37,260 bases of DNA from an uncultured bacterium (GCA_937948815.1 CALFAM010000350.1:1-37260), one strand, 5' to 3'; positions 7,712 to 17,902 are shown, counted from the stretch's first letter. The notes: a model not told the origin generated them from the letters alone. Translations and numbers: made by a program.

Positions 7712-8818
7712 TCAACCACGCACGCGGCGGATGCGCCAGCGCCCCATCACCTCGTTTCCGCGCACGCAGGTGTAGTGGTCGAAGCAGGCGACGGCCAGAC
7801 AACTGTGGTTGGGAAGAATGCGTAGCTTCGTTCCCACGGGCACGGGTCGGTTCAAGATGCCGTGCTCCTGCGACAGCGACACCAGTCGCAACCCGCCATC
7901 GAGCTGCGCGGGTTGGCGATCGGCCAGAACCTCGCCCATGGTGCGGGTCGTGCTGAGTCGCGCACCGGCGTCTTGCGACAGCGCCAGCGCGCCCGCATCG
8001 ACCACTGCATGGTCGGCGCCCGGCGGGCAGGACACGACGCTGGCCAGCACGGTCGCCGCGCAGTCTTCGACGCCGCACGAACCGAGGGTGACCTGCGTGT
8101 GGTCGAAGAAGACGTAGTTGCCAGGGCGCACCTCGTCGATCCCTTCGAGGTGCTCGACCGCAGTCATCGAAGGGGTCGAGCCCACGGAGACGGCAGGTAC
8201 GGCGATGCCGGCCGCTTCGAGGCGGTCCTTGGCGTCGACCATGATCTGCCGTTCTTCCTCGGCCACCGCAGCCCGAGCCTCTTGCCCGACGGCCCGGTAC
8301 GCGTGCCCCGAGTGGCTGAGGATTCCGTCGAAGGTCAGGCGGGGCGCGCGATCGATCCGCTTGGCCAGCTCGACCAAGGCATCGGACTCGGGATCGACCC
8401 CCGCGCGATGGTAGCCACAGTCAACCTTGAGCCAGACATGCCAGCGCGCGACGTCGCGCACCAGTGCGGCAACGGTTTCCTCACTGTCGACGACCACACG
8501 AAGAGTGAGCCGCCGAGCGAGCGCACGTGCTTCGTCCAGCCGTGAAAGCGGCAGAGGAAAGGCCCAGGTGATGTCATCGAAACCCGCTTCGGCAAAGGCA
8601 CGTGCTTCGGCCAGGGTCGAGACCGTGCCGCCCGTGGCTCCCTGGCGCGCCTGAAGCTCGGCGACTTCGGCGCATTTGTGCGTCTTCCAATGCGGACGGA
8701 GGCGCACCCCGAGGGCGGCTGCGCGGGCTGCCATGGCAGCGATGTTGCGCTCGAGCACATCCAGATCGAGCAGCAAAGACGGTGTCGGCAACGCGAAATC
8801 GTTGGTTTGAGCGAGCAT
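7712..8818 (-). CDS. Fold-III PLP enzyme, D-serine dehydratase / D-threonine aldolase family
   Basis: A 368-residue PLP enzyme with an alanine-racemase-type barrel. LPTPSLLLDLDVLERNI near the N-terminus and RPHWKTHK (41-48, PLP Lys at 45) are the family signature; KVDCGYHRAGV and VSVGSTPS follow. Near the C-terminus PNHSC gives an H-x-C metal pair. In characterised relatives D-serine dehydratases carry HxC and D-threonine aldolases HxD, so a zinc-dependent dehydratase acting on D-serine or D-threo-3-hydroxyaspartate is more likely than an aldolase. Starts at 8818 or 8845 (both ATG) are possible. I used 8818 because homology begins right after it; neither has a strong ribosome-binding site. 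It is divergent from the serine hydrolase gene. Confidence 0.85.
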   Translation of the reverse strand: MLAQTNDFALPTPSLLLDLDVLERNIAAMAARAAALGVRLRPHWKTHKCAEVAELQARQGATGGTVSTLAEARAFAEAGFDDITWAFPLPLSRLDEARALARRLTLRVVVDSEETVAALVRDVARWHVWLKVDCGYHRAGVDPESDALVELAKRIDRAPRLTFDGILSHSGHAYRAVGQEARAAVAEEERQIMVDAKDRLEAAGIAVPAVSVGSTPSMTAVEHLEGIDEVRPGNYVFFDHTQVTLGSCGVEDCAATVLASVVSCPPGADHAVVDAGALALSQDAGARLSTTRTMGEVLADRQPAQLDGGLRLVSLSQEHGILNRPVPVGTKLRILPNHSCLAVACFDHYTCVRGNEVMGRWRIRRVRG

Positions 8819-8876
8819 AGGATGCTCGAATCTTGTCACAGCCATCCGCGAGGCTGAACCCACAGGTACGAGGGAC

Positions 8877-8885
8877 TGGTATGAT
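8877..8885 (+). promoter_or_regulatory. Putative extended -10 promoter element
   Basis: TGGTATGAT lies about 35 bp before the serine hydrolase start, in the short gap between divergent genes. No convincing -35 was found, which is tolerable for an extended -10. Confidence 0.4.
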
Positions 8886-8920
8886 CCACTGGCCGTCGCT
8901 CCCCGACGGATCCGTGCACC

Positions 8921-10129
8921 ATGAACACCGCTGAAAGAAGGCCAGCCGCGCCGCTGGCCCTACCCGCAACCGAGGCAGCGCTGCGCCGTGGCATCGCCGA
9001 AGGGCTTCACCCGGGCGCCCAGGTCTACGTATCGCAGCGCGATCGGGGAAGCATTGGGTTGGCGCTGGGAGAACGGGCACCGGGGCAGGCGATGACTGCC
9101 GACACCCTCAACATCTGGTTGTCGTCGACCAAGCCGGTCGCTGCGGTCGCGATTGCCCAGCTTTGGGAGGCTGGGCGTCTGGAGCTGGATGACCCGGTGG
9201 CGCGCCACGTGCCGATGTTCGCGGCCCGTGGCAAGGATCGCATCACCATTCGTCACGTGCTGACCCATACCGGCGGCTTCCGCATGCTCAATGTCGGGTG
9301 GCCGCACGCGACGTGGGACGAGATCATCAGCACCATCTGCAGCGCACGCCCCGAGCCACGCTGGGAACCGGGCGAAAAGGCCGGCTACCACATGGCCTCG
9401 AGCTGGTTCATGCTCGGCGAAGTCGTCCGCCGGGTCAGCGGCATCCCTTTCGACCACTACGTGCGCGAGGCGATCTTCGAGCCACTGGGCATGCGCGACA
9501 GCTGGGTCGGCATGCCGGCGGAGCGGTTCGAAGCCTACGGCGACCAGATCGGCCTGATGCACGCCACCGACACGCCGCCGCCGCGACCACGCGCGTGGCG
9601 AACGCCACCTCATATCGTCGGCTGCTCGCCCGGAGGCAACGGTCATGGTCCGGCACGCGACCTCGGCCGCTTCTACGAGATGCTGCTCGCCGGCGGCACT
9701 TGGGGTGGCCACAAGATCCTGTCTGCCCAATCCGTCAGTGCCCTCACGGCGGCCCACCGCTGGGGCATGGTCGACCAGACGTTTCGCCACGAGCTGGTTT
9801 GGGGCCTCGGCTTCATCTTGAAGTCTCCGGGTGACGAGGCTCCTGCCGGCAAACCCACTCGCCAGGAGCCCGACCCCGTTCCGGCCGAGGCTGTGACCAA
9901 GGCGGTCCCCTACGGCTACGGACGCTGGGCCTCCCGCCGCGTATTCGGACACAGTGGCGCGCAATCATCCACGGCATTTGCCGATCCCGAGCACGACCTC
10001 GTGGCGGTGGTCGTCACCAACGGCCAGCCGGGCGAAGCGCGTCACAGCGAACGCCAGCGGGAGGTCGTCGAGGCGCTCTACCGTGACCTCGGAATCGCCC
10101 CATCTGATGATCGAAGTGCCGAGAGCTGA
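8921..10129 (+). CDS. Serine hydrolase, beta-lactamase class C / EstB family
   Basis: A 402-residue penicillin-binding-protein-like hydrolase. The catalytic SxxK is SSTK (68-71), with LNIWLSSTKPV typical of the family. RHVLTHTGGF follows, then YHMASSWFMLGEVV, where the Tyr of the YxN/YxS motif sits, and FGHSGAQSS as the third (HxG) motif. No signal peptide is evident, so a cytosolic esterase or amidase is more likely than a secreted beta-lactamase. The proteins from this region are not in one pathway: it is divergent from the PLP enzyme and followed 18 bp later by the CaCA antiporter. The substrate cannot be assigned. Confidence 0.85.
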   Translation: MNTAERRPAAPLALPATEAALRRGIAEGLHPGAQVYVSQRDRGSIGLALGERAPGQAMTADTLNIWLSSTKPVAAVAIAQLWEAGRLELDDPVARHVPMFAARGKDRITIRHVLTHTGGFRMLNVGWPHATWDEIISTICSARPEPRWEPGEKAGYHMASSWFMLGEVVRRVSGIPFDHYVREAIFEPLGMRDSWVGMPAERFEAYGDQIGLMHATDTPPPRPRAWRTPPHIVGCSPGGNGHGPARDLGRFYEMLLAGGTWGGHKILSAQSVSALTAAHRWGMVDQTFRHELVWGLGFILKSPGDEAPAGKPTRQEPDPVPAEAVTKAVPYGYGRWASRRVFGHSGAQSSTAFADPEHDLVAVVVTNGQPGEARHSERQREVVEALYRDLGIAPSDDRSAES

Positions 10130-10147
10130 CCGGCAGAGGAAGGAACG

Positions 10148-11086
10148 ATGCTGTTGAGCATAATTCTGATCGTCGTCGGCATTGGGCTGCTCTACGGCGG
10201 CGGCGAAGTGTTGGTCACCTCGGCCAAGGCCATGGCCCTCCGCTTCGGGATCAGCCCGCTGGTCATCGGTCTGACCATTGTCGCTTTCGCCACGTCGTGC
10301 CCAGAGCTGGCCGCGACCATCACCGCGTCCCTGCGCGGTGCCAGTGACATGGCGTTGGGAAACGCGATCGGCTCGAACATCGCCAACATCGGCCTGATTC
10401 TCGGGCTCTCGGCCATGATGTTCCCGCTCGCAACCGACACCCGCTTCCTGCGCCGAGAAGTCGCCTTCATGGGCCTCGCGACCATCGGCATCTACCCCGT
10501 GCTGCTCACCGGCTCGATCGAACGGTGGCACGCGACGATCTTCCTGGGCGCGCTCGCCTTCTACCTCGTTACCCTGCTGAAGAGCCCCCAATCCGACCTC
10601 GAAGGTGCGCCGACGGCCGACGAAGATGACACCCCCCAACTCGGCACGGCAGTCGCCGGCCTCGGAGTCGCCCTCGGGGTCGGCCTGTTGGTCGGTGGCG
10701 CCCAGGCGCTGGTTCACGGTGCTTCGGACATCGCGCGCTCGTTCGGTGTCAGCGATCGCGTCGTCGGCCTGACGGTGCTGGCGATCGGCACGAGTCTTCC
10801 CGAGCTGGCCACCTCGATCGTCGCCGCGCGCCGACGCGAGGCTGACATCATCCTCGGCAACATCATCGGCTCCAACATCTTCAACCTGCTCTTCATTCTC
10901 GGCGTCACGGCCATGGTTCGGCCGATGGCCGTCGCCTCGGGCGTGCTCAGCCTCGACTATTGGGTTCTGCTGGCCCTGACCCTGGGCCTGGCCGTGCTCC
11001 TGGCCACAACCCGCACCCTGACCCGCTGGGAAGGCGCGCTGCTCTTCCTGGCCTGGTCGGGCTACGTCGGCTACCTCTTCTTCTAG
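10148..11086 (+). CDS. Calcium/sodium antiporter, CaCA family (YrbG-like)
   Basis: A 312-residue inner-membrane cation exchanger with about ten hydrophobic segments in two inverted halves. The two alpha repeats are clear: AFATSCPELAATI followed by LGNAIGSNIANIGLILG in the first half, and AIGTSLPELATSI followed by LGNIIGSNIFNLLFILG in the second. An acidic cytoplasmic loop (SDLEGAPTADEDDTPQ) separates the halves. The first repeat has ATS where GTS is usual. ATG 10148 is preceded by AGAGGAAGGAACG. It lies 18 bp after the serine hydrolase and may be co-transcribed. Ca2+ or another divalent cation exchanged for Na+ or H+ is the family role. Confidence 0.9.
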   Translation: MLLSIILIVVGIGLLYGGGEVLVTSAKAMALRFGISPLVIGLTIVAFATSCPELAATITASLRGASDMALGNAIGSNIANIGLILGLSAMMFPLATDTRFLRREVAFMGLATIGIYPVLLTGSIERWHATIFLGALAFYLVTLLKSPQSDLEGAPTADEDDTPQLGTAVAGLGVALGVGLLVGGAQALVHGASDIARSFGVSDRVVGLTVLAIGTSLPELATSIVAARRREADIILGNIIGSNIFNLLFILGVTAMVRPMAVASGVLSLDYWVLLALTLGLAVLLATTRTLTRWEGALLFLAWSGYVGYLFF

Positions 11087-11348
11087 CGCCCCGTTTGGCC
11101 GTTCCCTTCCGCTCTCGTCCGCCTCTTGGCAGTGCGACGAAGCTCTCGGCGAGAGCTGGGCGGTTCGAATCAAACGATCCGCTCGCGGCGCGCAGGAACG
11201 CCACGGCGCTCAGCCCTCGCTGGAGCGCTGCGAATCGAAGACCGCCCGCGCCATCCCGAGAAGGGGTGCGGGCGGAGCCCTCGGGCGATCGTAGGGAATC
11301 TGAGCTTGCGCAGGGATACCGCGACGCTCGGTCAGCTGCTCGGTTCGT
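11087..11348. other. Intergenic region between convergent antiporter and fabI genes
   Basis: No gene with a credible family motif is seen in these 262 bp; the open frames are low-complexity Arg/Ser/Pro. A GGTTCGAATC string at 11162-11171 resembles a tRNA T-loop but its arms do not pair. One perfect stem-loop is listed separately. Confidence 0.6.
11141..11157. terminator. Perfect 7-bp stem-loop, possible terminator
   Basis: AGCTCTC, a 3-nt loop GGC and GAGAGCT form a perfect stem 55 bp after the antiporter stop. No T-tract follows on either strand, so this is a weak terminator call. Confidence 0.3.
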
Positions 11349-12137
11349 CTAGGCGTCGTCGAGATCCATGCCCATGACATGGAAGCCGGCGTCGACGTAG
11401 ATCGTCTCGCCGGTTACGCCGCCACCAAGGGACGTGAGCAAGAAGAGGCCAAGGTTTCCGACCTCGTCCTGCGTGACGTTGCGTCCGAGGGGAGCCATGC
11501 CCGCCACCCGGTTGTACATCGACATGAAGCCAGGAATGCTGCGGGCTGCCACGGTCTTGACCGGGCCGGCGGATACGGCATTGACCCGCACGCCCTTCTT
11601 GCCCAGGTCATAGGCCAGGTACCGCACGCTGGCTTCGAGCGCGCTCTTGGCAACACCCATGACGTTGTACTTGGGCACCACCTTCTCGGCCGCGTAGTAC
11701 GTCAGCGTGACCATCGAAGCATCTTCGGTGAACAGCGGCTCCGCACGTTGGGCGATCGAAACCAACGAGTAAGCCGAGACCTCGAGGGCCGTGACCCAGT
11801 CGTCTCGCTGGGTGTCGATGTAGCGGCCGTCCATCGCGGCGCGCGGCGCAAAGGCAATGGCGTGGACCAGGTAGTCGAGGGATCCCCAGGCCTCGCCGAG
11901 GTCCTCGAACAGCGCGTCCAGCTCTTCGCCACGGGTGACGTCGACCTGATAGAGCCGCACGTCGGGGATGTCGGCGGTCAGCCGCTCGAGCTCGCGACGA
12001 AGTCGGTCGCCCTGATAGCTGAACGCAAGGCTGGCACCTGCGTCATGGAGCTTGCTCGCAATGGCCCAGCCGAGACTACGTTTGTTGGTAACGCCCATGA
12101 TCAGGGCACGCTTGCCGGTGAGATCAACCTGGATCAT
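11349..12137 (-). CDS. fabI: Enoyl-[acyl-carrier-protein] reductase (NADH), FabI type
   Basis: Reduces trans-2-enoyl-ACP in the last step of each type II fatty-acid elongation cycle. The 262-residue protein has LTGKRALIMGVTNKRSLGWAIA at the N-terminus (the FabI form of the SDR nucleotide loop) and the Y-x6-K catalytic pair in YNVMGVAKSALEASVRYLA. RVNAVSAGPVKTVAARSI and TGETIYVDAGFHVMGM follow. Length and motif spacing match FabI rather than FabL or FabV. ATG 12137 is the natural start. The neighbours are unrelated (a convergent antiporter and a divergent kinase). It likely also supplies chains to the LuxE/LuxC-type enzymes further on, though that link is only a guess. Confidence 0.95.
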   Translation of the reverse strand: MIQVDLTGKRALIMGVTNKRSLGWAIASKLHDAGASLAFSYQGDRLRRELERLTADIPDVRLYQVDVTRGEELDALFEDLGEAWGSLDYLVHAIAFAPRAAMDGRYIDTQRDDWVTALEVSAYSLVSIAQRAEPLFTEDASMVTLTYYAAEKVVPKYNVMGVAKSALEASVRYLAYDLGKKGVRVNAVSAGPVKTVAARSIPGFMSMYNRVAGMAPLGRNVTQDEVGNLGLFLLTSLGGGVTGETIYVDAGFHVMGMDLDDA

Positions 12138-12296
12138 GGCGCGGATCCTATCTCAGCCAGCGATGCCGCGGGCGAACGCTGGTAGAGTCTCCGGCCAATT
12201 CAGTCTGCGTCTCCAGTCGAGACCGATCGATCCCACGAGGGCCGAACCAAGCAGCGTCGAGCCCCGAGAGGCGAACCGCCGAAAGGCGAACCCAGC

Positions 12297-13736
<1,440 letters not shown>

Positions 13737-13776
13737 ACTGCCCATGCCCACCAGGGAAGTTCTGCGCACAAGAAGA

Positions 13777-13797
13777 CCCCGGCCGGAGTAACCGGGG
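13777..13797. terminator. Stem-loop after the kinase gene
   Basis: CCCCGG, a 9-nt loop and CCGGGG form a 6-bp stem 40 bp after the kinase stop and 80 bp before the PTPS gene. On the minus strand it is followed by TCTTCTT; on the plus strand by GAGAGAG. It could separate the two transcripts. Confidence 0.3.
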
Positions 13798-13875
13798 CGA
13801 GAGAGAGGATGGAGACTTCGTCTTACACCAAGGCATACGGTGCAACGGCTCGGAGCGTTGAGATAGCCTCTCGCC

Positions 13876-14244
13876 ATGCCGACCTTCACGCTCACGATTC
13901 GTCAACGCTTCGAAGCCGCCCACTATCTCTACGCCTACCGCGGCAAGCCCGAGCCCGTACACGGTCATACCTGGACCGTCGAGCTCGTACTGGAGACCGA
14001 CCACCTCGACGATGAGGGCATGGGCTTCGATTTCGTCGCGGCCCGCGCGGCGCTCGCCGAGCTGGTCGCCCGCTTCGACCATCGTTGCCTCAACGAGATC
14101 CCTCCGTTCGACAGCCGAACGCCGACCACCGAACACATCGCGATGTGGTTCTTCGACGCCATGACCGCCAAGCTCGAGCACGCCCGCGTGGCCGCGGTGA
14201 CAGTCTGGGAAGGACCAGACTGCTCTGCCACCTATCGTCCTTGA
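13876..14244 (+). CDS. 6-pyruvoyltetrahydropterin synthase homologue, PTPS-III-like (ExxHGH)
   Basis: A 122-residue COG0720 protein (the family of QueD, PTPS and PTPS-III). Zinc ligands are His16 (RFEAAH), His29 and His31. Also present are FDHRCLNE (67-74), PTTEHIAMW and a C-terminal WEGPDCSATY. The catalytic Cys of QueD, four residues before HGH, is absent; instead the sequence reads E26-P-V-H-G-H, the ExxHGH arrangement reported for PTPS-III. PTPS-III forms 6-hydroxymethyl-dihydropterin from dihydroneopterin triphosphate and can replace FolB in folate synthesis. No queuosine gene is nearby. Function in folate synthesis is therefore more likely than in queuosine synthesis, but this rests on one motif. 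Confidence 0.8.
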   Translation: MPTFTLTIRQRFEAAHYLYAYRGKPEPVHGHTWTVELVLETDHLDDEGMGFDFVAARAALAELVARFDHRCLNEIPPFDSRTPTTEHIAMWFFDAMTAKLEHARVAAVTVWEGPDCSATYRP

Positions 14245-14248
14245 GCCC

Positions 14249-14272
14249 GCCGGCGGCGCGAGAGTGCGCCGG
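14249..14272 (+). terminator. Possible terminator after the PTPS gene
   Basis: A GGCGC / GCGCC stem with a 6-nt loop and further flanking GC pairing lies just after the stop, followed by AATTTCCC and a T-rich stretch up to 14300. It is compatible with an imperfect intrinsic terminator. Confidence 0.35.
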
Positions 14273-14315
14273 AATTTCCCACCCGATTTTCTTGTTTCCT
14301 TCGTAGTGGTCCGTG

Positions 14316-15275
14316 ATGAACGACCGGTCTGACAGCAAAGCCAATCTCGAGCCGCGAGCCTCCATGCGCGCGGCGGCTTCAGCAAAGCCGTCTCCCGAGG
14401 ACGTGGCCGAACCTCCCTCCACGGCTGACACCCCATCTCCAGCATCCGTGGCAGCGCTCCGGCGCTTCGCCATGCCCTCGCTGGCCGTCGCAGGGGGTAT
14501 GTACGCGCTCGAGCGCCTGCGCACGGGCTACCAGCAGCGCCGCATGTTCCTGCCCGCGGAGCCTGACGAGGCATCGACGCATCCACAGGCATTCGGCCTG
14601 CCCGCACAGGATCATTGGGTGGTTACCGAAGACGATGTGCGGCTGCACGGCTGGTGGATCCCTCATCCACGTCCTCGGGCGACGCTCCTGTTCTGCCATG
14701 GCAACACGGGCAATCTCGGCAGCTACCTCGGGGTATTCAGCTACATGCGCCGCCTCCGCGTGAGCATCTTCGCCTTCGACTATCGAGGCTACGGTCGCAG
14801 CACGGGGCAGCCGACGGAGACTGGTCTCTATCGCGATGCCCAGGCCGTTTGGCACCACCTCGAAGGCCCCCTCGGCATCACGCGCCAAGACATCGTGGTC
14901 TTCGGGCATTCACTGGGTGGGGCGATCGCGATCGATCTGGCGGCCGTCAAACCGGCCAGCGGCCTGATCGTCCAGTCGAGTTTCACCGACATGCGCGCGA
15001 TGGCTCGCCACCTGTTCTCGCCCGTCCACCTGATCGCCAAGAACGGCTTCCGGAGCATTGACAAGGTCGCGAGCTTGCCCATGCCGAAGCTCTTCGTCCA
15101 CGGTGAGGCGGACACCAAGATTCCGCCGGACATGGGCCGGGCGCTCTACGAGGCGGCTGGCGAGCCCAAGTCGTGGTTGACAGTTCCGGGTGCGGGGCAC
15201 AACGACCTTCACCGACACGGCGGACCGCTCTATCTACGCGCCCTTCGCTCCTTTCTCGACGAACGCGGCCGCTAG
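14316..15275 (+). CDS. Alpha/beta hydrolase (BEM46/ABHD13-like)
   Basis: A 319-residue hydrolase. After a Pro/Ser/Ala-rich 50-residue lead and a weakly hydrophobic stretch (SLAVAGGMYALERL), the core has LLFCHGNTGNLG (oxyanion region), FDYRGYGRSTG and the nucleophile elbow GHSLGG. An Asp in HGEADTKIP and a His in GAGHND complete the triad. This order is typical of the peptidase-S9-like hydrolases related to BEM46/ABHD13. The N-terminal hydrophobic patch may tether it to the membrane. ATG 14316 is preferred over the GTG three bases earlier. Substrate unknown. It converges on the receptor gene 23 bp downstream. Confidence 0.85.
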   Translation: MNDRSDSKANLEPRASMRAAASAKPSPEDVAEPPSTADTPSPASVAALRRFAMPSLAVAGGMYALERLRTGYQQRRMFLPAEPDEASTHPQAFGLPAQDHWVVTEDDVRLHGWWIPHPRPRATLLFCHGNTGNLGSYLGVFSYMRRLRVSIFAFDYRGYGRSTGQPTETGLYRDAQAVWHHLEGPLGITRQDIVVFGHSLGGAIAIDLAAVKPASGLIVQSSFTDMRAMARHLFSPVHLIAKNGFRSIDKVASLPMPKLFVHGEADTKIPPDMGRALYEAAGEPKSWLTVPGAGHNDLHRHGGPLYLRALRSFLDERGR

Positions 15276-15298
15276 CTCGGGACCACAGAGGCGATCGA

Positions 15299-17902
15299 TC
15301 AGACGCGAAGGACGTCGAGTTGCTCGACCACCGCGTCGAACGACGCGGGGCGCGATCCGGGGTCGCGATCGAGACATTGCATGACGAGGGCAACCAGCTC
15401 CGCGGGGGCATCTCCTGCCAGCTCGGCGAGTGGTGGTGGCTCCTCGGCCATCTGACGCTTCTGGATCTCGGCCGGCGTCGCACCCACCACGGGCGGGCGC
15501 CCGGCGAGCGTTTCGTAGAGCGTCGCGCCGAAGGCGTAGATCTCCGCAGCAGCACCGCCAACGGCTCCGCCGACGGATTCCGGTGAGCGGTAGGAGGCCG
15601 CGGCTGCCGATTGCGCGCTCGCCCCGACAGCGAACCCACCGACCCGCACCAAGCCCGAGCCTTGAACCAGGATGTGATCCGGTCGGAGGTCGCCGTGAAG
15701 GACCCCGGCGTGGTGGGCGGCAGAGAGGCCCGCAGCCACCTGCCGGGCAACACCGAGCGTCGCTGGTGCGCTGAGCGGGCCCGCGGCGAGCATGGTGCGC
15801 AGTCGCTCGCCGGGTACGAACGGCATGAGCACGTAGGGTAGGCCCTCAGCCTCGCCAAAGTCCCACACCGGCACGATGTGAGGATGATCGAGGGTGCGAA
15901 GCTTGCGGAAGGCGCTCGCCAGTCGCTCGAGCTCGTCGGGTGACGCCAACAGGTGAGGCCGAAGCAAGGCGAGCATGGCGCGCAGGCCACGTTCCCGATC
16001 ACGCACCTCGAACCGGACGACGTCGCCGTCCGCGAGGAGCTCGGCTTGGACTTCGAATCGACCGGCGAGGGTCGTGCCAATGGCAACATCCGCCAGCTCT
16101 CGACGCCCTTGCTCACGCTCCATGGGAGGCGCGAGACTGATGCCCGTCACCTTCGCCGCCACTTCAGACGGCACCGAGTAGAGCTCCTGCGGGCTCATCA
16201 CGCCGCGCTGCGGCTGCAGCTCTTCGCCCGCCTCGGCAAAGGCCGACGCCAGCTCCGAGAAGACGTTCTTGGGCAAACAGATTTCGCCGGGCGTGCCTTC
16301 TCGCACGAGACTCTCGATCTGCTGCATGGGTAAACCGAGCAGCGCCGGGCCGGCGCCGGTCCCCCAAGCGACCTGCCCATGGACCAAACCACCGGCTGCG
16401 AGGGCGATCACCGGCGGCTCGGGCTGGTCGAATACCGACTCGCCGACAGCCAGCGCGCGCGCGGCCTCACTCGCCGCTGCCAAGGCGCGGAACGCCGCGT
16501 CCTCGCCCTCGAAGACCGCGAGAACCCGGTGCCCGGCCACCGACACGATGCGTCCTTGCCGGTCGCGAATCGAGGCACGCAGACGCCGGAGATCGGCTGT
16601 GAATCGCTCCAGATTGGCTTCCGGATCGTAGCCGAGACGCGGATCTGCAAACCGTCGCAGCTCGGCAACCAACACCGTGCTCGTCCGCGCCTCCGCTCGC
16701 ATCCCCGTTTCGCCGGCAGTGCGAGCACCGCTCGGCGTGGCCGCGGCCATCAACACGGCGTGCGACAGCGACTGCTGCTGGCTGCGGTCACTGGCCAGCC
16801 GGGCTAGCGCTCCAATGGTCCGACCAGCATCGCCAGGAAGCTCGGGCAGGCTCGCGCCGGCCTCACCTTGGGAAATCCCCTCCGCGGCTTCGGCGACCCG
16901 CTGCCATGGCTTCTGGCTTCGGGCGACCATGAGCGGCACGAGGGTGCCGCCCAGCGCGAGCGCGACCAACCCGACGAGTGCCGCCAGTAGCGGCACCCGC
17001 CTGAGGCCCGGGGCGATCGAGCTGGGCGAGCTGGTCGCGATGACGGCGGCTACCGCTTGTCCGGAGGCGTCCCGCAAGGGCTCGATCCCGGCGAGTAAGG
17101 AGCCTCCTTCGACGTCGAGTACGATCGACGAGACCGTCTCACCACGACGTAGCGCCTCCGTCAGCGCATCGCCTCGCTGCGCCAGGGCATCGACCAACGC
17201 CGCAGCGCGGGCTGGCGCCGCGGTTCCCGCGATCGGCACGGCGCCGCCAGTGGTGCCCGAGACGGCGAAAACCACGTCTTCCCCACCCAGTGCGGCCAGC
17301 TGACGGGCCAAGCCATCGTCGACCGAAAAGGCCACGACAACGTGGCCAACCAGCTCGAAATCACGCACGATCGGCAGCGCGGCGGCCTGTCGGAGGTTGG
17401 CGCCATCGCGCCAGATTCCGCGCGCGCGGTCGGTCTCCCGCGCGGTGGTCAGTGTCGGTTCGAGCGAAGCGACGTCGGTAATCGGCGCTCCCACGGTCGC
17501 CCGCATCACGCTCGCCGTGTCGAACACCGCAGCGACATGGAATGCGAGCCGATCCTGGTATCCCTCGAGCAGGTCGAGAAGCTTGACCGACTCTTCGTCA
17601 TCCGCGATCTCGACCAGGTAGCCGGCGAGCACGGGATCGGTCGCCAGCACACGGGCCATCAGCTCCAGCTTGGCGAGCCGGTCAGGTTGCTGCATGCGAA
17701 AGCCGGCGAGACTCGCCGCCAGCCGACTCTCGGCTCCCTGGCGCACCGCCTCACGGCCGAGCCAGGCGCTCATCAGTGCCGGAACGCCGGCCGCCAGCAG
17801 CACGACGACGGCGAGGATTGCGAGAAGAACGTTGCGTAGCGAGCCGCTGGAGCGAGGAGTAAACAAGGATGAGTGCTCAGATCGGTGCGATGCTCGGGCC
17901 AA
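15299..17902 (-). CDS. Membrane receptor with degenerate cyclase-like and pseudokinase domains
   Basis: About 867 residues. Layout: membrane helix (about 23-45); a roughly 255-residue extracytoplasmic sensor region; a second helix (303-327); a class III nucleotidyl-cyclase-like domain (about 408-560); and a C-terminal kinase-like domain (about 615-867). In the cyclase part the first metal Asp is Glu (VAELRRF, 412-418) and the second metal position reads AGHRVLAVF (His for Asp). In the kinase part there is no Gly-rich loop, the VAVK Lys is missing (AMLALLRP), HRDLKPxN reads HGDLRPDH and DFG reads GGF. Both output domains therefore look non-catalytic and may act as binding scaffolds. The start is uncertain: TTG codons at 17902, 17866 and 18004 are all in frame, with no ATG before the first helix. 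Confidence 0.75.
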   Translation of the reverse strand: MARASHRSEHSSLFTPRSSGSLRNVLLAILAVVVLLAAGVPALMSAWLGREAVRQGAESRLAASLAGFRMQQPDRLAKLELMARVLATDPVLAGYLVEIADDEESVKLLDLLEGYQDRLAFHVAAVFDTASVMRATVGAPITDVASLEPTLTTARETDRARGIWRDGANLRQAAALPIVRDFELVGHVVVAFSVDDGLARQLAALGGEDVVFAVSGTTGGAVPIAGTAAPARAAALVDALAQRGDALTEALRRGETVSSIVLDVEGGSLLAGIEPLRDASGQAVAAVIATSSPSSIAPGLRRVPLLAALVGLVALALGGTLVPLMVARSQKPWQRVAEAAEGISQGEAGASLPELPGDAGRTIGALARLASDRSQQQSLSHAVLMAAATPSGARTAGETGMRAEARTSTVLVAELRRFADPRLGYDPEANLERFTADLRRLRASIRDRQGRIVSVAGHRVLAVFEGEDAAFRALAAASEAARALAVGESVFDQPEPPVIALAAGGLVHGQVAWGTGAGPALLGLPMQQIESLVREGTPGEICLPKNVFSELASAFAEAGEELQPQRGVMSPQELYSVPSEVAAKVTGISLAPPMEREQGRRELADVAIGTTLAGRFEVQAELLADGDVVRFEVRDRERGLRAMLALLRPHLLASPDELERLASAFRKLRTLDHPHIVPVWDFGEAEGLPYVLMPFVPGERLRTMLAAGPLSAPATLGVARQVAAGLSAAHHAGVLHGDLRPDHILVQGSGLVRVGGFAVGASAQSAAAASYRSPESVGGAVGGAAAEIYAFGATLYETLAGRPPVVGATPAEIQKRQMAEEPPPLAELAGDAPAELVALVMQCLDRDPGSRPASFDAVVEQLDVLRV

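Noticed and set aside
11160-11172. tRNA-like T-loop string
   Set aside because: The flanking bases do not form the T stem and no acceptor or anticodon arm is seen.
9965-11173. Minus-strand 402-codon frame opposite the CaCA antiporter
   Set aside because: Gln/Arg/Gly/Asp-rich shadow of a membrane protein gene with clear alpha repeats.
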